Shown: positions 8,840 through 17,324 of the stretch, one piece after another
How positions within the stretch are numbered: position 1 is the first letter of the stretch
Layout of the letters: every line of letters starts with the position of its first letter
From: an uncultured Methanomassiliicoccaceae archaeon
Lineage (GTDB): Archaea > Thermoplasmatota > Thermoplasmata > Methanomassiliicoccales > Methanomethylophilaceae
Reading direction: 5' to 3'
Assembly: GCA_905187815.1 (NCBI GenBank)
Contig: CAJJJM010000003.1
Location: forward strand, 124,001-188,000
Length of the DNA stretch: 64,000 bases
Translations under genes and position numbers: made by a program
The notes under the pieces: model-generated
The model's database searches: none
What the model saw: the letters and a program-made list of their open reading frames with translations, nothing else
What the model was told of the DNA's origin: nothing

Positions 8840-9644
8840 CACATCTCTCATCGACTTCCTGGAGGGCCGCGGGGAATGGGACGGCGTATACGAGACCGTC
8901 GAATGCAGCCGCGCCCTGTCCCCATCCGGCCTCCCAGGCATCGACTACGCACTCAACCCCTACGGGGGCTGCGAGCACGGGTGCATATACTGCTACGGTC
9001 CAGGCGTCACCCACTCGGACCTATCCAGATGGAGGGTGGTCAGGGTGAAGAGGAACATCCCGGAGCGCCTTGCGAGGGAACTCCCTGCCGTCGAGGGGGT
9101 CATAGGCATAGGGACCGTCACAGACCCGTACCAGTACGCCGAACGGAAGTTCAGGCTGACCCAGATGTGCCTGGAGGTCCTGGCATCCAGGAGGAGGCGG
9201 GTCCACATACACACCAAATCGGACCTCATCATCAGGGACATTGACCCCCTCGGCGACATGGACTCCAGGGTCGGGATAACCATCACGAACATCGACGACA
9301 GGATATCCAAGATGACCGAGCCGGGCGCTCCGCTGCCAGGTGCCAGGCTCTCTGCGCTGAAGGCGCTGACCGATGCCGGCATCGACTGCTACGCGCTGAT
9401 AGCCCCGACGATGTCGACACTCGAAGGTAGGGAGATGGAGCTCATGGAGGCGATCGCCAGCACCGGTGCCAGAGTCGTCTTCCATGATCCTCTGAACATC
9501 CGCAACGTGGACACCACGAGGCTGGACCGCATGGGCATCACAGCTTCCCAGAGGGCCCGCGACAGGCTGACCCAGGCCGGCACCGAGCTGGGCCTGACCG
9601 TCCTGGACACCTTCGAGAACCGAGGCCCGTCTGCTGGCACCTGA
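8832..9644 (+). CDS. SPL-family radical SAM protein, apparent ATT start
   Basis: Radical SAM enzyme of the spore photoproduct lyase-like group. The cluster motif CEHGCIYC gives Cys47, Cys51 and Cys54, preceded by DYALNPYGG, typical of this group. The frame is open back to a stop at 8808-8810 but has no ATG, GTG or TTG before the cysteine motif. The best start is ATT at 8832, nine bases after GGAGGA at 8817-8822 and overlapping the nre stop; it gives about 270 residues. An ATG-started protein would begin after the iron-sulfur site and could not work. A sequencing error or a CTG start at 8859 remain possible. Substrate unknown; coupling to nre hints at nucleic acid repair. Confidence 0.75.
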   Translation: MTDTSLIDFLEGRGEWDGVYETVECSRALSPSGLPGIDYALNPYGGCEHGCIYCYGPGVTHSDLSRWRVVRVKRNIPERLARELPAVEGVIGIGTVTDPYQYAERKFRLTQMCLEVLASRRRRVHIHTKSDLIIRDIDPLGDMDSRVGITITNIDDRISKMTEPGAPLPGARLSALKALTDAGIDCYALIAPTMSTLEGREMELMEAIASTGARVVFHDPLNIRNVDTTRLDRMGITASQRARDRLTQAGTELGLTVLDTFENRGPSAGT

Positions 9645-9674
9645 CGTCTGAATGGAGTGGTTGTATAGCAACAC

Positions 9675-9682
9675 TTTTATAG
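9675..9682 (+). promoter_or_regulatory. TATA box of the thermosome gene
   Basis: TTTTATAG at 9675-9682 puts the expected transcription start near 9703. A ribosome site AGGAG at 9712-9716 follows, ten bases before the ATG, so this highly expressed gene has a short leader with a ribosome site, unlike many leaderless genes here. Confidence 0.55.
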
Positions 9683-9725
9683 AAGGTCTAAATTATCCGA
9701 ATCCAGTAATCAGGAGATTCATCCT

Positions 9726-11342
9726 ATGTACGGAAGCGGAAACCAGCCCGTCATCGTGCTCAAAGAGGGCACCGAGAGGAGCAAAGACAAAGAGGCACAG
9801 TTCAACAACATCTCCGCCGCCAAGGCCGTGGCCGATGCGGTGAGGTCCACACTCGGACCCAAGGGAATGGACAAGATGCTCGTCAACACCATCGGCGATG
9901 TCGTCATCACCAACGACGGTGTCACCATCCTGAAGGAGATCGACGTCCAGCACCCCGCAGCCAAGATGGTCGTCGAGGTCGCCAAGACCCAGGACTCCGA
10001 GTGCGGAGACGGAACAACCACCAGCGTCGTCCTCGCCGGAGAGCTGCTCAAGCAGTCCGAGGAGCTCATCAACGCCAACGTCCACCCCACCGTCATCACC
10101 AACGGATACAAGATGGCGTCCTCCAAGGCCGTCGAGCTCCTCAACGAGATCGCGGTCGACGTCAAATCCGACAAGACCCTGAGGCAGGTCGCCGCCACCG
10201 CCCTCACCGGCAAATCCGTCGGAGAGGAGGAGGAGACCCTGGCCGACATCGTCGTCAAGGCCTGCAAGTCCGTCGAGGAGAACGGAAAGGTCGACACCAA
10301 GAACATCCGCATCCAGAAGAAGATCGGAGGCGTCATCGGTGACACCTACCTCATCCCCGGAATCGTCGTCGACAAGGAGAAGGTCCACAGCAGGATGCCC
10401 ACCCGTGTCGAGAAGGCCAAGATCGCCCTGCTCTCCGGAGCTCTCGAGATCAAGAAGACCGAGTTCGACGCTCAGATCCAGATCACCGACCCCACAGCCA
10501 TGTCCACCTTCCTCGCCGAGGAGGAGAACGAGCTGAAGGCCATGGTCGAGAAGATCAAGTCCGTCGGAGCCAACGTCGTGTTCTCCCAGAAGGGAGTCGA
10601 CGACCTCGTCCAGCACTACCTCGCCAAGAACGGCATCCTCGGATACAGGAGGCTCAAGCAGTCCGACCTCGAGGCAATCGCCAAGGCCACCGGAGCCACC
10701 ATCGTCGGAAACGTCATGGAGCTCACCAAGGAGGACCTGGGAACCGCTGGCGCTGTCGAGGAGAAGCAGGTCGGAGAGGACGGAATGGCTTTCATCACCG
10801 GCTGCAAGAACCCCAAGGCCATCACAATCTTCGTCCGCGGCGGAACCGAGCACGTGCTCGAGGAAGTCGAGAGGGCCCTGAACGACGCCATCCGCGTCGT
10901 CGGTGTCGCCATCGAGGATGGAAAGGTCGTCGCCGGAGCCGGAGCCCCCGAGATCGAGCTCGAGCTCAGGCTGATGGACTACGCTGCCTCCGTCGGAGGA
11001 AGGGAGCAGCTCGCCATCGAGAAGTTCGCCAAGGCCATGGAGATCATCCCCTGGACACTCTCCGAGAACGCCGGAATCGACCCCATCGACAGCATCATCA
11101 AGCTGAAGAACGCGCACGAGAAGAAATCCGCCAAAGCCAAGTACTTCGGTATCGACCTCGACTCCGGAGAGGCTGTCGACATGCTCGCCAAGAACGTCGT
11201 CGAGCCCCTCAGGGTGAAGGTCCAGGCCATCAACTCCGCGGAGGAGGTCGCCAACATGATCCTCAGGATCGACGACGTCATCGCCTCCCGCAGGGCTCCC
11301 CCGACACCCCCTCAGGGCGCCGGCGCACCCCCTATGATGTGA
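9726..11342 (+). CDS. ths: Thermosome subunit (group II chaperonin)
   Basis: ATP-driven cytosolic folding chamber subunit; in archaea these build eight- or nine-fold double rings. The 538 residues carry the group II marks: RSTLGPKGMDKML near residue 40, TNDGVTILKEI near 60, GDGTT near 95 (ATPase and magnesium site), and a C-terminal GAGAPPMM tail like the usual Gly-Met tail. The length is normal. It is a single gene with its own promoter and a strong terminator hairpin directly after the stop. Codon use is strongly biased toward C- or G-ending codons, consistent with high expression. Confidence 0.97.
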   Translation: MYGSGNQPVIVLKEGTERSKDKEAQFNNISAAKAVADAVRSTLGPKGMDKMLVNTIGDVVITNDGVTILKEIDVQHPAAKMVVEVAKTQDSECGDGTTTSVVLAGELLKQSEELINANVHPTVITNGYKMASSKAVELLNEIAVDVKSDKTLRQVAATALTGKSVGEEEETLADIVVKACKSVEENGKVDTKNIRIQKKIGGVIGDTYLIPGIVVDKEKVHSRMPTRVEKAKIALLSGALEIKKTEFDAQIQITDPTAMSTFLAEEENELKAMVEKIKSVGANVVFSQKGVDDLVQHYLAKNGILGYRRLKQSDLEAIAKATGATIVGNVMELTKEDLGTAGAVEEKQVGEDGMAFITGCKNPKAITIFVRGGTEHVLEEVERALNDAIRVVGVAIEDGKVVAGAGAPEIELELRLMDYAASVGGREQLAIEKFAKAMEIIPWTLSENAGIDPIDSIIKLKNAHEKKSAKAKYFGIDLDSGEAVDMLAKNVVEPLRVKVQAINSAEEVANMILRIDDVIASRRAPPTPPQGAGAPPMM

Positions 11343-11369
11343 GTCCGAAGGACCCGTACAAACTGTGAA

Positions 11370-11389
11370 GGGGGCTTTGCCCCCTTTTA
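11370..11389 (+). terminator. Terminator after the thermosome gene
   Basis: GGGGGC-TTT-GCCCCC at 11370-11385 followed by TTTTAC. It starts about 27 bases after the stop codon. Two more GC-rich hairpins follow at 11392-11411 (GGTGCCCC with GGGGCGCC) and 11434-11460 (CCGCCCG with CGGGCGG); their role is not clear. Confidence 0.6.
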
Positions 11390-11532
11390 CCGGTGCCCCT
11401 CCGGGGGCGCCCTCTAGCACCATTATGTTTCCTCCGCCCGGGCAACCTACGCTCGGGCGGTTCCAGTACATTCTTGTTTCCGAGCTTTCAGCACATCGGT
11501 ATACCGACTTTTGCCGGCGCATCGATAGAAGG

Positions 11533-11554
11533 TAAAGGTGAGGGGGACCCCCAC
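11533..11554 (-). terminator. Terminator of the transglutaminase-like gene
   Basis: On the minus strand, GTGGGGG and CCCCCTCAC-type arms (11538-11554) form a hairpin followed by CCTTTTACC. It lies just after the stop codon of the minus-strand gene ending at 11569. Confidence 0.4.
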
Positions 11555-11568
11555 GTGTTTCTGAGGTT

Positions 11569-13347
11569 TCAGATCACGACCATGGTCGTGTTTTCTGTAT
11601 CGACGCTGCTGGGGATCTGACCGACGGTGAATCCGGTCGAGGTCGTCTCGCAGTAGTAGTAGACCTTGTCCGGGTCCGACCTGAGGTAGAATCCGTTTAG
11701 GTCGGGATAATCCCCGTCGATGTGGATGCCGGCGGCCATGTGGCCAGGGAACAGCAGCAGGGAGGCGTCGTATCCCATGGCCTCGGCCAGGGATGCCAGC
11801 AGTATGGACGTGTCCTCGCAGTCGCCTCCATGGTCGTAGAGGGTTTCCAGAGGGAACTTCCAGTACTCCTCGTAGCCCATGTACACCGAATCGTCCTCGT
11901 AGCCTAAGCACTGCGAGAACGCCAGCAGGAAGTTCACCCTCTCCAGGTCGGTCATCCCCTCGGTCATGGTGCCGAAGTCGGTTGCGATCTGCTGTATGTA
12001 CTTGTCCTCATAGGTCACGAACGTCCTGTCGCGTTGGTGGTCGTTGTAGATGTCCTGCTGCCTCTGTGAGACATCGTAGTAGTCCCTGTAGTAGACGACG
12101 TCGCTGTACAGGATATCAAGGCTGTATGTGTAGCTCTCACCGTCCACGGACCATTCGTATTGCACCGTCGTGTATCCGTCGACCATCAAAGTGAGTGTGC
12201 GGTGCGTCCCGTCGTCCGGGTCCACACCCATTATCGTGTACTCTCCCGGCGTGTCGAAGGAGTACTGTGCAGGATCGCCTGTGAATGATGCGACGGAATC
12301 CCCGTCCTGGTCGTATACGGTCCATTCGGTGGCCTCGGTGTATGATCCGAGGTCCAACGCCTTGCCCGTCATGGTGGACACATCGGGATCGGAAGTGTTC
12401 ATGGCATAGAACTCGAAGTTGCCGTACTGTGCGGTGAAGGTGTATTCCAGGGACGTGGAGACAAGGTTGCCGGAGGAGTCGTACCATCCGGAGAAGGTGG
12501 TGCCATCGTCAACTGACGCGGTCAGGGTGACGCTGTCCCCCGGCCTGTACGTCCCGTCGCCGGAAACCTCGATGCCCATGTCGGCATAGGCCGTCACCTG
12601 GACCTCGCTGGAGGTCTCCACCGTGTACACGTCTTTGAGCTCATAGATCAGGTCCGTAGACGAGAACATCCCCTGGGAGCTGTACTCTATCCTGTATGTT
12701 ATCCATCCGTCGCCGATCCACTGCTTCTCGATGGAACCGTCGGAATGCGTCCCTTGGATGACCTGGCATTCCTTGGGGCCGTTGATCGTGTCTATGGTCT
12801 CGGTCCCCATATCATACCACTTGGTGTCGGAGTCCCCGGTCCAGTAGGTGTCCTCCGATGACCTGTGCTGAGTGGTGGTCAGGAACATGTATTCCATGTC
12901 CGTCTGAGTGGACATCAGGTACTCCCCGGAGTCGTTCTGGTAGAGGTACCTGTAGGTGACGGTCCCGTCCATCCTGTAGCTGGACAGGAGTCCGCTGTCA
13001 TAAGACCCGCTGACGTCGTACTCCAGGGCCTTCCCCACTACGGAGTCCGACCAACCGGCGTACAGGGTGATGTCCCCGGTGATCTCGGGCCCGATGGAGA
13101 CCACAGGGGTCGTCAGTGCCTCGTCAAGGTACCAGGAAACGAACGCCATGTCGTCATCGTACGGGTCGTAAAGTTCTGTGGTCGTACCTGCTTCATAGGA
13201 TGTGGGATTGAGATCGTTCTGCGTGCCTCCATTGAGCACGTATGTTATGTCGTACCGATCGTCTGTTATAGCATAGACGATTCCTATCGCCGTGACCGCG
13301 ACCACCACGGCCGCTATGGCTGCGATTGCCTTTCTGTTCATCTTCAT
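11569..13347 (-). CDS. Membrane-anchored protein with InlB-type repeats and transglutaminase-like domain
   Basis: Surface protein of 592 residues. An N-terminal hydrophobic segment (residues 3-25) acts as signal or anchor. Bacterial InlB B-repeat (Listeria-Bacteroides) features follow: ITLYAGW near residue 95 and TFSGWYDSSGNL near 285. The C-terminal part resembles transglutaminase-like cysteine peptidases: GGDCEDTSILLASLAEAMG holds the likely catalytic Cys near residue 508, with GHMAAGIHID supplying the His near 541 and an Asp a few residues later. The second ATG, at 13341, has a better-spaced GGGAAG upstream, so the true start may be two codons inside. Probable role: adhesion or cross-linking outside the cell; this is inference. 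Confidence 0.75.
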   Translation of the reverse strand: MKMNRKAIAAIAAVVVAVTAIGIVYAITDDRYDITYVLNGGTQNDLNPTSYEAGTTTELYDPYDDDMAFVSWYLDEALTTPVVSIGPEITGDITLYAGWSDSVVGKALEYDVSGSYDSGLLSSYRMDGTVTYRYLYQNDSGEYLMSTQTDMEYMFLTTTQHRSSEDTYWTGDSDTKWYDMGTETIDTINGPKECQVIQGTHSDGSIEKQWIGDGWITYRIEYSSQGMFSSTDLIYELKDVYTVETSSEVQVTAYADMGIEVSGDGTYRPGDSVTLTASVDDGTTFSGWYDSSGNLVSTSLEYTFTAQYGNFEFYAMNTSDPDVSTMTGKALDLGSYTEATEWTVYDQDGDSVASFTGDPAQYSFDTPGEYTIMGVDPDDGTHRTLTLMVDGYTTVQYEWSVDGESYTYSLDILYSDVVYYRDYYDVSQRQQDIYNDHQRDRTFVTYEDKYIQQIATDFGTMTEGMTDLERVNFLLAFSQCLGYEDDSVYMGYEEYWKFPLETLYDHGGDCEDTSILLASLAEAMGYDASLLLFPGHMAAGIHIDGDYPDLNGFYLRSDPDKVYYYCETTSTGFTVGQIPSSVDTENTTMVVI

Positions 13348-13412
13348 CTTCCCTTTGGATTCTTCTTAGAGGTTTGGGTCCCTTCGGGACGGTCGGTGGC
13401 GGGGCCTCCGCC

Positions 13413-14144
13413 TCAGAATACCGTCCCTCTGGCCACGACCGGCATGGGGGCCGGCGAGCCTGCCTCGCAGAATCCGGGTACCGACTGGCGGCACGGTTCA
13501 GGAATGACCTCTGGTGGGTCGCAGTCGGATTCGACTACCGGTTCCTCGTAATGGATGCCATCCTGCTCGTCGCCCTCATCGGACTGCTTGCGGTCTACAT
13601 AAGCATCAGTGGCCCTCGATTCCTGGAAGAAGGCGGAGGCCGCCATCTTGGAGAGGAAGGCGTTCTGGCAGTCGGCCACACCTCTGATGCGGTCGGTGAT
13701 GCCGTCCCACCTTGGATCGGAATCCATGGTGACGGTGACCGTGAGAAGGAACTCAGTGTCGATGTGGACCCCTTCGAATCCGTCGTCCTGTTCGGAGACC
13801 GAGACCGACGAGGGGCCTCCGACGAAGTCGCGGAGCTCCGATTCATCGATGAAACGCTCGCTTCCTATGGCCTCCCTCACGACCTGATAGAGTTCATCCA
13901 TGGCGAACTTTGGATCCGACATGATGAAGACGATGCCGTCCGACATCCTCATCTCAGCAGAGACAGCCTCGTAACCCAGTATGAATCCGATGGGGTCCTC
14001 CGGCGTCAGTTTATCCGATGGGACGATGACGGTGATGTCAGGTCCGGTAGCATCCGCATCGGCGAATGATGCGCACAGAACAGCCGTGGAGGCGAATAGG
14101 ATGACCGTCATCAGAATCGCCTTGCGAGCCACGGAACAGCGCAT
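13413..14144 (-). CDS. Secreted protein of unknown function
   Basis: The 243 residues start with a clear signal peptide (KAILMTVILFASTAVLCASF, ending near Ala-Asp at residue 30). The rest is acidic, with four cysteines in the last 90 residues (ADCQNAF, ESDCDPP, EPCRQS, GFCEAG), which may form disulfides outside the cell. No family is recognised. TTTTAATA lies about 25-30 bases before the ATG on the minus strand. It lies 66 bases upstream of the transglutaminase-like gene on the same strand and may share its transcript. Confidence 0.65.
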   Translation of the reverse strand: MRCSVARKAILMTVILFASTAVLCASFADADATGPDITVIVPSDKLTPEDPIGFILGYEAVSAEMRMSDGIVFIMSDPKFAMDELYQVVREAIGSERFIDESELRDFVGGPSSVSVSEQDDGFEGVHIDTEFLLTVTVTMDSDPRWDGITDRIRGVADCQNAFLSKMAASAFFQESRATDAYVDRKQSDEGDEQDGIHYEEPVVESDCDPPEVIPEPCRQSVPGFCEAGSPAPMPVVARGTVF

Positions 14145-14207
14145 GATGATTCTAGCATTCTTCGGTATTAAAATCTCTCTGAGGGAGCATCGTCGGAGGT
14201 GGAAGGT

Positions 14208-14231
14208 ACGGGCCCCCTTGAGGGGACCCGT
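14208..14231. terminator. GC-rich hairpin between the secreted-protein gene and the MBL stump
   Basis: ACGGGCCCCC-TTGA-GGGGACCCGT with one internal mismatch, followed by TTTTT on the plus strand. On the minus strand the T-run precedes the stem instead, so it is not a standard terminator for the minus-strand stump ending at 14246; it may be a relic of earlier gene order. Confidence 0.35.
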
Positions 14232-14245
14232 TTTTCATGCTGCCG

Positions 14246-14849
14246 TCACTGGCCGGGGAAGAAAAATCCTGCGGTCATGTCGAGGTAGTTGGCTCCGGAA
14301 TACTCGGGGCATCTCTCGTTGACAGCGGCCTTGAACTCGTCGGCGGAGGAGCATCCAGAGGCGACCTCCTTGAGCATCTCGAGGTAGTCGATCTTGGTCT
14401 GGACGTCCTGCCTGGTCTCAGGTCCGTAGTGAGCTGAGAGGAAGATCTGGAATCCCCTGTCGAGGTAGCCCTTCAGGTTGGCGATGATCGCATCCGCGTG
14501 TCCTGCACCTGCGACGATGGAGTGGCAGTCATGGCCGAGCATGTGCATGTACACGGCCTTGGCCTCGGGGATCTCCACCTCGTAGGCGTCGTTGTCGGAG
14601 TTGATGACCATCTGGATCCCAGCGATCTCCATCTTTCCAGCACCGATCCTCTCTCCGTCCTCTGTGACGGTCGAATCGAACGCATCGCCGAAGATTCCCG
14701 AGAAGTTCGTGATCAGTCCCTTTCCGCCTCCGACGGTGTTGTACTTGTGGGCGCTCTCGGTCATGTAGGACTTGACATCGGGAAGGAACGAGTCCCCTGC
14801 GGCATGGTAGGCGACAAGCTTCCCCTCGACCTTGAGTCCGCTGTCTTCT
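14246..14849 (-). pseudogene. C-terminal remnant of an MBL-fold metallo-hydrolase
   Basis: The minus-strand frame is open from about 14868 to the stop at 14246 but has no start codon until ATG 14764, well inside the homologous region. Visible segments match the C-terminal half of MBL-fold hydrolases: HAAGDSFLPDVKSY, then AVYMHMLGHDCHSIVAGAGH and FLSAHYGPETRQDVQTKIDY. The N-terminal half with the metal-binding HxHxDH motif is missing. The truncation falls where the Sir2 fragment begins in the opposite direction. A 172-residue product from 14764 could be made, but it should be inactive as a hydrolase. Confidence 0.7.
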
Positions 14850-15053
14850 ATGTACCTGGAGCTGGGGGTTGGCTACAACACGCCCGGGATCATCAAGTAC
14901 CCGTTCTGGAACATGACGGTCCGCAATCCGCGGGCCCGCTACGCCTGCGTGAACCTGGGCGAGCCGTACTTCCCCGAACAGCTGGCCGGACAGGCCGTCG
15001 GGATCGACATGGACATCGGAGATGCCCTGAGGACCCTGTGCGGCAGGTCATGA
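14850..15053 (+). pseudogene. C-terminal remnant of a Sir2-family deacetylase
   Basis: From ATG 14850 the frame reads LELGVGYNTPGIIKYPFW, the conserved C-terminal core of Sir2-like NAD-dependent deacetylases, and ends 67 residues later. The NAD-binding Gly-rich loop, catalytic His and zinc-binding cysteines would all lie in the missing N-terminal part. Upstream sequence is antisense to the MBL stump. The 3' end is intact and overlaps the HxlR gene by six bases in convergent orientation. It reads as half of a gene removed by a deletion or rearrangement. Confidence 0.7.
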
Positions 15054-15404
15054 GTCCCCTGATTCGGCGGCCAGTTTCTTATACTGCCATCCCCAGGCCT
15101 CCAGAGCGTCCAGGACGGGGTACAGCGTCTTGCCGAGATCCGTGAGGCTGTACTCCACCCTCGGCGGAACCTCGGGATGCACGGTCCTGTGGACGAGCCC
15201 GTGCTCCTCCATGCTGCGGAGCTTCTCGGTGAGGACCTTCTGCGATATCCCAGTGACAGACTTCTGGAGCTCCCCGAACCTCTTCGTACCTGTTCTGAGG
15301 TCCCTGAGTATGAGGACGACCCATTTGTCGCTGATCAGAAGTAGCGTGGTCTCCACCGGACATGGAGGGAGATCGGTGAGCATGAAGAAGGGAACTGCCT
15401 GCAT
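15048..15404 (-). CDS. HxlR-family transcriptional regulator
   Basis: Small DNA-binding regulator of 118 residues with one winged helix domain. Family marks are CPVETTLLLISDKWVVLILR near residue 15, KRFGELQKSVTGISQKVLTE near 41 and EYSLTDLGKTLYPVL near 84. These regulators often sense redox or reactive compounds through the N-terminal Cys; only this one Cys is present here. ATG 15404 follows AAAGGA by five bases. It is divergent from the recombinase pair across about 90 bases, and may control neighbours there; its usual target may have been the truncated Sir2 or MBL gene. Confidence 0.88.
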   Translation of the reverse strand: MQAVPFFMLTDLPPCPVETTLLLISDKWVVLILRDLRTGTKRFGELQKSVTGISQKVLTEKLRSMEEHGLVHRTVHPEVPPRVEYSLTDLGKTLYPVLDALEAWGWQYKKLAAESGDS

Positions 15405-15491
15405 GTATTTCCTTTGTGTGAAGGGCCTGACAGACGCGTCGGTGCTGTCTTTAAATAACGAAAGATGCGTTTATCTGCTCGGGATGGATGC

Positions 15492-16271
15492 ATGCGCGCA
15501 GCGCTTTACGTGAGGGTCTCCACTGACGACCAGGCCAACGAGGGTTTCTCCCTGGACGCCCAGGTCAAGAGGCTGGAGGCCTACTGCAGGGTCCGCGGCT
15601 GGGAGGTCTCGGACGTTTACAGGGACGAGGGTTACTCCGGAAGGAACACCGAGCGTCCCGAGTACCAGAGGATGATGGCCGACAGCGACAGCTGGGATAC
15701 GATACTGGTCCTCAAGATGGACCGTATCCACAGGAACAGCGTGAACTTCGCCCTCATGATGGACGATCTCCGCGCCAAGGGCAAGGAGTTCACCTCCATG
15801 CAGGACAAGTTCGACACAACCACCGCCATGGGGCGCTTCGTCATGGACATCATGCAGCGCATCGCCCAGCTGGAGAGCGAGCAGATCGGAGAGAGGGTCA
15901 AGATCGGCATGGAGTACAAGGCGCGCAACGGGACCGGCAACCTCGGTTCGGGACATCCCTACGGATACGTCTACAGCAAGGGGAGGCTCGAGGTCGTCAA
16001 GGACGAGGCCTACACCGTCCGTGCGATCTACAACATGTACAGGCGCGGCTCCACGATGGACGACATCGCCGGATATCTCAACAAGGCTGAGATCCCCGCT
16101 AAGAAGGGTGGCAAGTGGAACAAGCAGTCCGTCGGGAACATCCTCCACAACCCGCTGTACGTCGGCTACCAGGAATGGGACGGCATTCTCCGCAAGGGCG
16201 AGCAGGAGCCGATCGTAGCCATCGATCTATACGAATCTATAAACGGTCCACTCCCCGTGACCCGCGAATGA
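15492..16271 (+). CDS. Serine site-specific recombinase, first of a tandem pair
   Basis: Resolvase/invertase-fold recombinase that would cut and rejoin DNA through a serine phosphodiester. RAALYVRVSTDDQ holds the catalytic serine near residue 10; AQLESEQIGERVKIGM is the long helix; a recombinase domain (NILHNPLYVGYQEW) follows. At 259 residues it lacks the zinc ribbon and coiled coil of large serine integrases. ATG 15492 is preferred to ATG 15465 because the TATA-like box at 15451-15458 (TCTTTAAA) would start transcription near 15482. The stop overlaps the next gene's ATG (ATGA). Confidence 0.87.
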   Translation: MRAALYVRVSTDDQANEGFSLDAQVKRLEAYCRVRGWEVSDVYRDEGYSGRNTERPEYQRMMADSDSWDTILVLKMDRIHRNSVNFALMMDDLRAKGKEFTSMQDKFDTTTAMGRFVMDIMQRIAQLESEQIGERVKIGMEYKARNGTGNLGSGHPYGYVYSKGRLEVVKDEAYTVRAIYNMYRRGSTMDDIAGYLNKAEIPAKKGGKWNKQSVGNILHNPLYVGYQEWDGILRKGEQEPIVAIDLYESINGPLPVTRE

Positions 16272-17131
16272 TGTCCGAAGCATCCAGACGCGCGGCGCTC
16301 TACGTTAGGGTCTCCACAGACGAACAGGCAGCGGAGGGATACTCCCTCGAGGCCCAGAAATCCATCCTCGAGGACCACTGTATGGCCGAGGGCCTGGAGA
16401 TCGCCGGCGTCTACGAGGACGACGGATATTCTGGACGCAACGCCAACCGTCCCGCATACCGCAGGATGATGTCCGAGATGGACTCCTGGGATGTTCTGGT
16501 GGTCCTCAAGATGGACCGTATCCACAGGAACAGCCGCAACTTCATGGCCATGATGGATGAGCTCGGCAGGAACGGCAAGGAGTTCGTCTCGTGCTACGAG
16601 GCCCTGGACACATCGAACGCCCTCGGAAGGTTCGTGGTCGACATGATCCAGCGCATGGCGCAGCTGGAGAGCGAGCAGATCGGCGAGAGGACCAAGATCG
16701 GGATGCGTGAGAAGGCCGAGAATCTCGGCACGGAGCCGGTCAGGAAAGCGACCATGGGCTTCACCCCGCCGTTCGGGTACTCCCTTTCCGACGGGCAGCT
16801 CGTGGAGGACGAGGAGGAGCTCCCTGTCGTCAGCGACATATTCCAGGCATACCTTTCCGGCGAGACCATGGACTCCATCTGCTACTCCCTCAACTCGCGC
16901 GGAAGGCTCACCCGCAGGGGGAATCCATGGAACAAGTACAACCTGAGGAACATCCTCCACAACCCCGTCTACGCGGGATACATGCGCTGGGAGGACCTCC
17001 TAATCCCTCACAAGGCGGGTCTCGCGGTGTCTCCGGAGGACTTCAACCGGGTGCAGGAGATCATGGCTTCCAAGGTCCGCGACCCCTCTAAAAGGAGCGT
17101 GAAAACCGTCCCGGTTTTGGACGATTTCTGA
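16268..17131 (+). CDS. Serine site-specific recombinase, second of a tandem pair
   Basis: Paralogue of the preceding gene, 287 residues, with the same order: ALYVRVSTDEQAAEGYSLEA (catalytic Ser), VLKMDRIHRNSRNF, AQLESEQIGERTKIGM and NILHNPVYAGYMRW. A stretch of about 35 bases around 15707-15741 is identical in the copy near 16499-16533, so the pair came from a tandem duplication with later conversion or strong constraint. The two genes share ATGA and may form a heteromeric recombinase. The C-terminal extension (residues 255-287) is basic and unique to this copy. No flanking inverted repeats could be found by eye. Confidence 0.87.
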   Translation: MMSEASRRAALYVRVSTDEQAAEGYSLEAQKSILEDHCMAEGLEIAGVYEDDGYSGRNANRPAYRRMMSEMDSWDVLVVLKMDRIHRNSRNFMAMMDELGRNGKEFVSCYEALDTSNALGRFVVDMIQRMAQLESEQIGERTKIGMREKAENLGTEPVRKATMGFTPPFGYSLSDGQLVEDEEELPVVSDIFQAYLSGETMDSICYSLNSRGRLTRRGNPWNKYNLRNILHNPVYAGYMRWEDLLIPHKAGLAVSPEDFNRVQEIMASKVRDPSKRSVKTVPVLDDF

Positions 17132-17264
17132 TACATGCTACAACCAATATTATAAATAATTTTCTTGGAAAAAGCATCCAATGCAGCCATCTGGCATGTT
17201 GTAAACTGTGTACGTTCGACCATCTATCCAACTGGTCCTTCTAACGCCGTTGAAAAAAACACTA

Positions 17265-17316
17265 TTTTATACTCAAAACACGAAATTCGGTGCAGGTCGT
17301 TCGACCTAAAGGAGGA
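17265..17316 (+). promoter_or_regulatory. Promoter and ribosome site of the YaaH-family transporter
   Basis: TTTTATA at 17265-17271 predicts a start near 17295. GGTCG-TT-CGACC at 17295-17306 is a perfect small inverted repeat, partly repeated (CGTTCGACC) at 17213-17221. AAAGGAGG at 17309-17316 is a strong ribosome site eight bases before the ATG. The inverted repeat at the transcript start could be an operator or a 5' hairpin. Confidence 0.5.
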
Positions 17317-17324
17317 AAATAGTA

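Noticed and set aside
7390..9048. A long open frame of 552 codons over nre and the radical SAM gene
   Set aside because: Arg- and Pro-rich translation with no family motif, produced by the GC-rich third positions of nre in the next frame; the nre frame has clear conserved motifs.
9693..11522. Minus-strand open frame of 609 codons opposite the thermosome gene
   Set aside because: Low-complexity Leu/Gly/Asp/Val antisense translation caused by strong codon bias of the chaperonin gene.
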